DNA from: Butyrivibrio sp.
Lineage (GTDB): Bacteria; Bacillota; Clostridia; Lachnospirales; Lachnospiraceae
Assembly (NCBI GenBank): GCA_017615275.1
Contig: JAGAAO010000017.1
Location: 79,028-143,027 of the forward strand
DNA: 64,000 nt
Direction of reading: 5' to 3'
Below are positions 60,277 to 64,000 of this stretch, piece after piece (positions within the stretch are counted from its first letter, which is position 1; the number at the start of each line of letters is the position of its first letter). The notes beneath the pieces were generated by a model. That model searched no databases. It saw only the letters and a program-made list of their open reading frames with translations, and had not been told where the DNA came from. The position numbers were made by a program, and so were the translations under genes.

Positions 60277-60921
60277 ATGCTAGACAATATTGAGGTTTTT
60301 ACCCAAAACAGCATAAGGATCAGGAGCGAACACGGCACGATCTATGTGGATCCGTTTCGCATGAAGGAGGAGCCGCATGATGCGGATTATGTTCTGATCA
60401 CGCATTCGCACGCTGATCATTTTTCGATTGAGGATATCAGGAAGGTGATTAAGGCGGAGTCGATTCTTGTTGTTCCTGCGAGGATGGAGGATGACGCCGG
60501 GGAACTTGGAGCTGAGGTAAAAGATATTGTGACGGTTAAGCCGGGCATTTCCAAGGAGATAAACGGTCTTGCGGTGGAGACGGTTCCTGCATACAACACG
60601 ATCAAACCGTTTCATCCAAGGCGTGCTGAGTGGGTCGGTTATATCCTGACGGTTAACGGTAAGCGCATTTACATTGCGGGAGACACGGGAGCCACGAAGG
60701 AGGCAAAGCAGGTGAAGTGTGATATAGCTCTTTTGCCCATTGGAGGGACGTTAACTTTGGATGCCAGGAGAGCTGCGGATCTTACGAATTTGATAAAGCC
60801 GGAATATGCTATCCCCGTCCACTATGGCGGGTCTGTCGGAAAAAAGAGTGATGGGAAGACTTTTGCTTCGCTTGTTAAGGAGCCTGTGAAGGTTGTGGAG
60901 AAGATACAGTATTTTGAGTGA
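60277..60921 (+). CDS. Metallo-beta-lactamase-fold hydrolase (cytoplasmic)
   Basis: The 214-residue protein has the zinc motif THSHADHFSIED near 45 and later IAGDTGATKEA near 130 and PVHYGGSVG near 182, typical of the UPF0173 group. It shares the domain with the lipoprotein at 52886 but lacks a signal peptide. GGGAG precedes the ATG. It follows the deformylase gene by 28 bases. Substrate unknown. Confidence 0.9.
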   Translation: MLDNIEVFTQNSIRIRSEHGTIYVDPFRMKEEPHDADYVLITHSHADHFSIEDIRKVIKAESILVVPARMEDDAGELGAEVKDIVTVKPGISKEINGLAVETVPAYNTIKPFHPRRAEWVGYILTVNGKRIYIAGDTGATKEAKQVKCDIALLPIGGTLTLDARRAADLTNLIKPEYAIPVHYGGSVGKKSDGKTFASLVKEPVKVVEKIQYFE

Positions 60922-60970
60922 GAGTTATTGGGGTGCGATGCCTCAATCTATGTACTTTCTATAGTTGAGT

Positions 60971-61006
60971 AATCCCTCGGTTAATGTAAAACCGAGGGAT
61001 TATTTT
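60971..61006. terminator. Bidirectional terminator
   Basis: Twelve-base arms AATCCCTCGGTT (60971) and AACCGAGGGATT (60990) around seven bases, then ATTTTTA. It serves the convergent genes at 60277 and 61022. Confidence 0.85.
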
Positions 61007-61021
61007 TATGTGAGGAACATA

Positions 61022-62476
61022 CTAACTCACGGGCAAATCTCTGATCAGATTATTGCATTCAGAAACAAATTCCTGAAGATCGTCATACATTGACTTGATT
61101 ATTGCAGGGTTTTCTGAGCTGTTTTCCTCCCAGCAAGAATGTATAATATTCTCGTAGAAATTAGCATTATTCTTTCCATTGGAGTTGTAGTAGTCCTTCA
61201 GCATATAATAAGTTTCATACATGGTAGCAAAATCGTTGCTGAAATTATTAGATACATCTGTTCCAAACCAGAACTCGTTTCCGGCTCCAATGTGCTGAGC
61301 TTTTTCTTTGAGTGACTCAGGCATGTTGTCTTTTCCGATTGTCTTCATGACCCATTTTCCAAGTATATAACTTTCTTCATAAACTGAAGATTCATTTCTT
61401 ACAGGCCGCGAAGCACGGAATTTTTCGAGAATATCATCTGCAACCAAATCTTTCAAAGGATCGGAGTCGGCGTCCGAAAGGTCGCCCGCAGCCTCTTTAT
61501 CTGATACTACTTCAATTTTAGTTGCTTTAACGCGGTTAATGGGCGGTTTCATATCTTTTTCAAAGGTATATGTTATCTTAAATTCATCATAGAAATGGTC
61601 TATTATATATTGTCTTTGCTTTTCAGTGATCTCGACAGTAAGGTCATAGGAATACTCAAGGTTATCGGCAGATCTGTCTATATCGAGCCATATCGTAAGC
61701 GAGTATTCGCTCTTAAGGAAGTATTCGTCACTGTACCATCCGTAGATGGAGTGTTCTGAACCCGGTTCAGCGTATACTGTTGTATCTGTTGCGTTAAGTG
61801 AAATAATGTTGTATCCGCCAAAGCAACTCTCGGGATTCTCCTTTAAGTAGACAATCAGGTTATAAGTATATACTTCGTCGCTGTTTGCAAAACCGGTTTC
61901 AAATTCTGCGTTCATATAGGTGGTATTTTCACCGAATGTTTTGTCTTTTTTTGTTTCATAATTTGTGATTTTACCGTATTGGTTATTTGTGGCATTTACA
62001 CTATTTTTCATATCAATAGTTTCACCATCTTTTATGGAATCAAAGGAAATATCGATTCCGGTCAGTGATCTCTGGATATATTCAACATCTTCCTTTGTAG
62101 CGATGCAGTCATTATCATTTTCAAGCTGTTTTTTATAAGAATATCCATCCCAATTTCCGCGGATAAAATGATCTATGAATGTTTGTTGCCAATTACTATC
62201 TTTGGTTTCCCTTTCCGAATCGAATTCTTTATAGGAAATCGCAAGCTGTTCTATTGCACCAAGCAGATCATCATTAATTTCCGGCTTATTATTTATTTGA
62301 GGGCTTGTCTGAATGTCATCAGGCATGGACACATAAGCAGAAGCGTTTTCTGTGCTGGCCTCGGTACTTGTTTCTTTATTGTTTTCAGTACTGGTTTGAG
62401 TGTTGGAATTGCTACAGGCGCATGTTGTAGCTATCATTGAAACTATCATCAAATAAGTTGCTATTTTCTTTTTCAT
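61022..62476 (-). CDS. Large lipoprotein of unknown function
   Basis: A 484-residue exported protein with lipobox TTCAC near residue 21, a Ser/Thr/Asn/Glu linker to about 50, and a body with a helical first half and a beta-rich middle (residues 200-330) that includes YSLTIWLDIDRSADN. No catalytic motif was recognised. It may be a substrate- or surface-binding protein. Its promoter lies in the 160-base gap upstream. Two other lipoproteins in the window have a similar acidic linker. Confidence 0.78.
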   Translation of the reverse strand: MKKKIATYLMIVSMIATTCACSNSNTQTSTENNKETSTEASTENASAYVSMPDDIQTSPQINNKPEINDDLLGAIEQLAISYKEFDSERETKDSNWQQTFIDHFIRGNWDGYSYKKQLENDNDCIATKEDVEYIQRSLTGIDISFDSIKDGETIDMKNSVNATNNQYGKITNYETKKDKTFGENTTYMNAEFETGFANSDEVYTYNLIVYLKENPESCFGGYNIISLNATDTTVYAEPGSEHSIYGWYSDEYFLKSEYSLTIWLDIDRSADNLEYSYDLTVEITEKQRQYIIDHFYDEFKITYTFEKDMKPPINRVKATKIEVVSDKEAAGDLSDADSDPLKDLVADDILEKFRASRPVRNESSVYEESYILGKWVMKTIGKDNMPESLKEKAQHIGAGNEFWFGTDVSNNFSNDFATMYETYYMLKDYYNSNGKNNANFYENIIHSCWEENSSENPAIIKSMYDDLQEFVSECNNLIRDLPVS

Positions 62477-62635
62477 AATATTTCATGTTCCTTATATTAA
62501 AAATAAATCAAAATGTATATGTAGTTTGATGTTTTATTCAGGGGGAGTATAGCATAGAAAAAAACGCAATGTCAATTTTTATGTAACGATTAATGGGGCG
62601 TTTTTAAACGTTGGGAGTATATTAAGAAAAGCCTT

Positions 62636-62920
62636 TTATATCGCAATTCTCCACTTGCAGTTGTGAGGCTCAAAGTACAATCGTACTTTCTTTTTATAAT
62701 CCAGTACAACAACGACGCATTCAAAAATATAAGTAGAACTGGACACATGAAGCCCATCCGGAGTTGTATACGGCCCCGGATGCGAGATGTTTCTGTATCC
62801 TTTTATTGTGTAATTTTCATATTGGCCATCTTCGTTCATCAGCCGGAAGCGGAGGGGGATTACTTCGCCATTCGACTTGTGCTGGCAGATGACGTCTACA
62901 GTTTCAATCACTCTACTCAT
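62636..62920 (-). CDS. Small hypothetical protein, 94 aa
   Basis: A 94-residue beta-rich protein with strands such as VIPLRFRLMNEDG and STYIFECVVVVLDYKKK, and no signal. I recall similar small proteins in clostridia but know no function. GAGG lies 11 bases before the ATG. It stands alone between two lipoprotein genes. Confidence 0.68.
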   Translation of the reverse strand: MSRVIETVDVICQHKSNGEVIPLRFRLMNEDGQYENYTIKGYRNISHPGPYTTPDGLHVSSSTYIFECVVVVLDYKKKVRLYFEPHNCKWRIAI

Positions 62921-63108
62921 AACTTATAACCTCAACAAAAAGAACTTATGTTCGGGTACAAATATAATACACCTTTGTATGTGATGTTTCAATCAGCAGA
63001 TTTTTGGTAAAATGTGATATGATATTAGGAAGTTAACAAAAAGTTTTAGCTTGGCGAAAAGATTTTTTTGCATGACTTATGATTGAAGAAATAATGGAGT
63101 AAATGATA

Positions 63109-63768
63109 ATGAAGAGAAAAATAGTGGGAGCAATTGTTTTTTGCATGCTTACAATGTCAGCGTGCGCTGCTCCAAATTCAATGGGACAAGATAATGGCGA
63201 TTCAATAGTGATCGTTTCTGATGAAGAAGGAAGTTCCTCTGAAAGTTCTACAGAAGCGATCCGCGAGGAAGCGGACACGGTAGAAGTAGACACGGTCGAA
63301 GCAGATTCGGCAGAATCGGACTCGGTCGAATTAGACACATCACTGATTATTGAAGAGCAGTCGTTTGATGTTCAGCTCAATGACTGGGGAAAGGTAAGAT
63401 TTTTATCATGCTCACCTGACAGTAGTGATCCGTTGGCCGATGCTACGTTTTATCTTATGGACGGTAAAAAAGTGGTTTATAAATTCCCCGCCGTTTTCAA
63501 AGATGATATCAGGGAATGGGGACTCTTTGAAGGCATTTCTTTTGTTGCATTCAAGGATATAAATGATGATAAAAAGGATGAAGTGATCGTTGGAGTGCAA
63601 TATAGTACCGGAGCCGGTCCGCAGGGAATGATTCCTCGCACTGAGGTAAGGATATTCGAGGATAAAGGAGATTCATTTGAGTATTCAAAGGATCTTAGCG
63701 AACATATCACTGATTCAATGCCTGAAGACGGAAGAATAGAGGATGTTTACAGTATAATTGAGGGATAG
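63109..63768 (+). CDS. Lipoprotein with acidic linker and beta-rich domain
   Basis: A 219-residue exported lipoprotein: lipobox MSACA near residue 19 and an acidic linker of Glu, Asp, Ser and Val with repeats of VEVDTVEADSAES type (residues 40-85). A C-terminal domain follows that reads DWGKVRFLSC and FVAFKDINDDKKDEVIVGVQYS, an Asp-rich loop like those of FG-GAP/calcium-binding repeats. GGAG is nine bases before the ATG at 63109; an ATG at 63103 is too close. The last 230 bases hold no plus-strand gene. Confidence 0.75.
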   Translation: MKRKIVGAIVFCMLTMSACAAPNSMGQDNGDSIVIVSDEEGSSSESSTEAIREEADTVEVDTVEADSAESDSVELDTSLIIEEQSFDVQLNDWGKVRFLSCSPDSSDPLADATFYLMDGKKVVYKFPAVFKDDIREWGLFEGISFVAFKDINDDKKDEVIVGVQYSTGAGPQGMIPRTEVRIFEDKGDSFEYSKDLSEHITDSMPEDGRIEDVYSIIEG

Positions 63769-63892
63769 AGTGTTCTACGCAAAACAGCAGCATTTGTTAC
63801 TTATATCTTGCATATTTCTTAACTATTTGATAATATCTTTTCGTTATATTAATGAGTTATATTCTATAGTAAACGACATTAACTTATGCTGA

Positions 63893-64000
63893 TTAACACC
63901 CAAAATCAAACGAGCACAATGACTTTAAATATTCGTTAGGCTCAGAATAAATACTGTAGTAATCATCTAATGCTACCTCGAGTTCAACAGCACTTGAGAA
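63893..64000 (-). CDS. C-terminal end of a minus-strand gene
   Basis: The final 36 codons of a frame entering from the right edge and ending at a TAA (63893-63895). The visible part, LEVALDDYYSIYSEPNEYLK and then SLCSFDFGC, is protein-like but too short to identify. The region 63769-63892 between this and the previous lipoprotein has no gene and may hold a terminator, though none was found. Confidence 0.5.
   Translation of the reverse strand, partial: FSSAVELEVALDDYYSIYSEPNEYLKSLCSFDFGC

Noticed and set aside
1-64000. Prophage, integrative element or transposase genes
   Set aside because: No integrase, transposase, capsid or conjugation gene could be recognised; only the small inverted-repeat unit at 59157 suggests mobility.
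1-64000. tRNA or rRNA genes
   Set aside because: No cloverleaf with the conserved T-arm sequence and no rRNA-like stretch was noticed by eye; a covariance search could still find one.

Overview
The window reads as chromosomal DNA of a low-to-moderate GC Gram-positive anaerobe, most likely a Lachnospiraceae member close to Butyrivibrio. This is inferred from YesM/YesN-type two-component pairs, lipoprotein substrate-binding proteins, an agr locus with a clostridial-style AgrD, strong AGGAGG ribosome sites, and a truncated butanol dehydrogenase. No rRNA, tRNA, CRISPR array, transposase or phage gene was seen.

Layout. 1-5.4 kb: a lipoprotein running off the left edge, two small genes, a methyl-accepting chemotaxis protein, a glycosyltransferase and an EAL-like/HDOD protein. 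5.4-11.9 kb: a signalling cluster with a 1256-residue hybrid kinase, a double-receiver regulator and a second sensor. Both large proteins share a membrane sensor half plus degenerate GGDEF-like and EAL-like domains. 11.9-20.3 kb: a substrate-binding lipoprotein, YesM kinase and YesN regulator, followed by a second binding protein, a fused ABC permease, an ATPase and an MgtC-family protein. 20.4-21.8 kb: a PrsW-like protease with a long Gln/Pro/Tyr repeat tail. 21.9-28.8 kb: a TRAP transporter (DctP, Q, M), a YcxB-like protein, and another YesM/YesN pair with a second DctP-like protein. The two transporter loci therefore share one design.

28.8-31.9 kb: an agr quorum-sensing system in an unusual split order. 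agrB and agrA lie on the minus strand and agrC and agrD on the plus strand. agrC and agrD each have a promoter with two direct repeats 21 bp apart and an identically placed -10 box, which suggests an AgrA-controlled positive loop. 31.9-40.7 kb: housekeeping and surface genes (a repeat-rich membrane protein, Dtd, a zinc-ribbon protein behind a structured leader, an HD hydrolase, a Crp-type regulator, a beta-helix protein, a CPBP protease, and a methyltransferase-YdcF fusion). 40.7-43.8 kb: a decayed metal-uptake module, with a ZIP transporter and a Fur-family regulator that have both lost internal or terminal sequence but keep the same operator palindrome. An erythromycin-esterase-like gene and a cobalt-factor-II methyltransferase gene lie between them.

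43.8-55.4 kb: mostly small membrane proteins, lipoproteins and enzymes (NUDIX, ABC exporter, YhfC-like protease, YitT, DinB-like, metallo-beta-lactamase fold, ArsC/Spx-like, serine hydrolase). 55.4-57.9 kb: a protein joining an N-terminal helix-turn-helix, an AAA ATPase and a PD-(D/E)XK nuclease-like domain, expressed from a promoter with four 21-bp tandem repeats, followed closely by an unknown gene. 57.9-64 kb: a truncated alcohol dehydrogenase, a flavodoxin lipoprotein, a 308-bp unit bounded by inverted repeats around a small exported protein, a peptide deformylase, a second metallo-beta-lactamase-fold protein, lipoproteins, and the tail of a minus-strand gene at the right edge. Names come from motif recognition in the translated sequence; no database search was possible.
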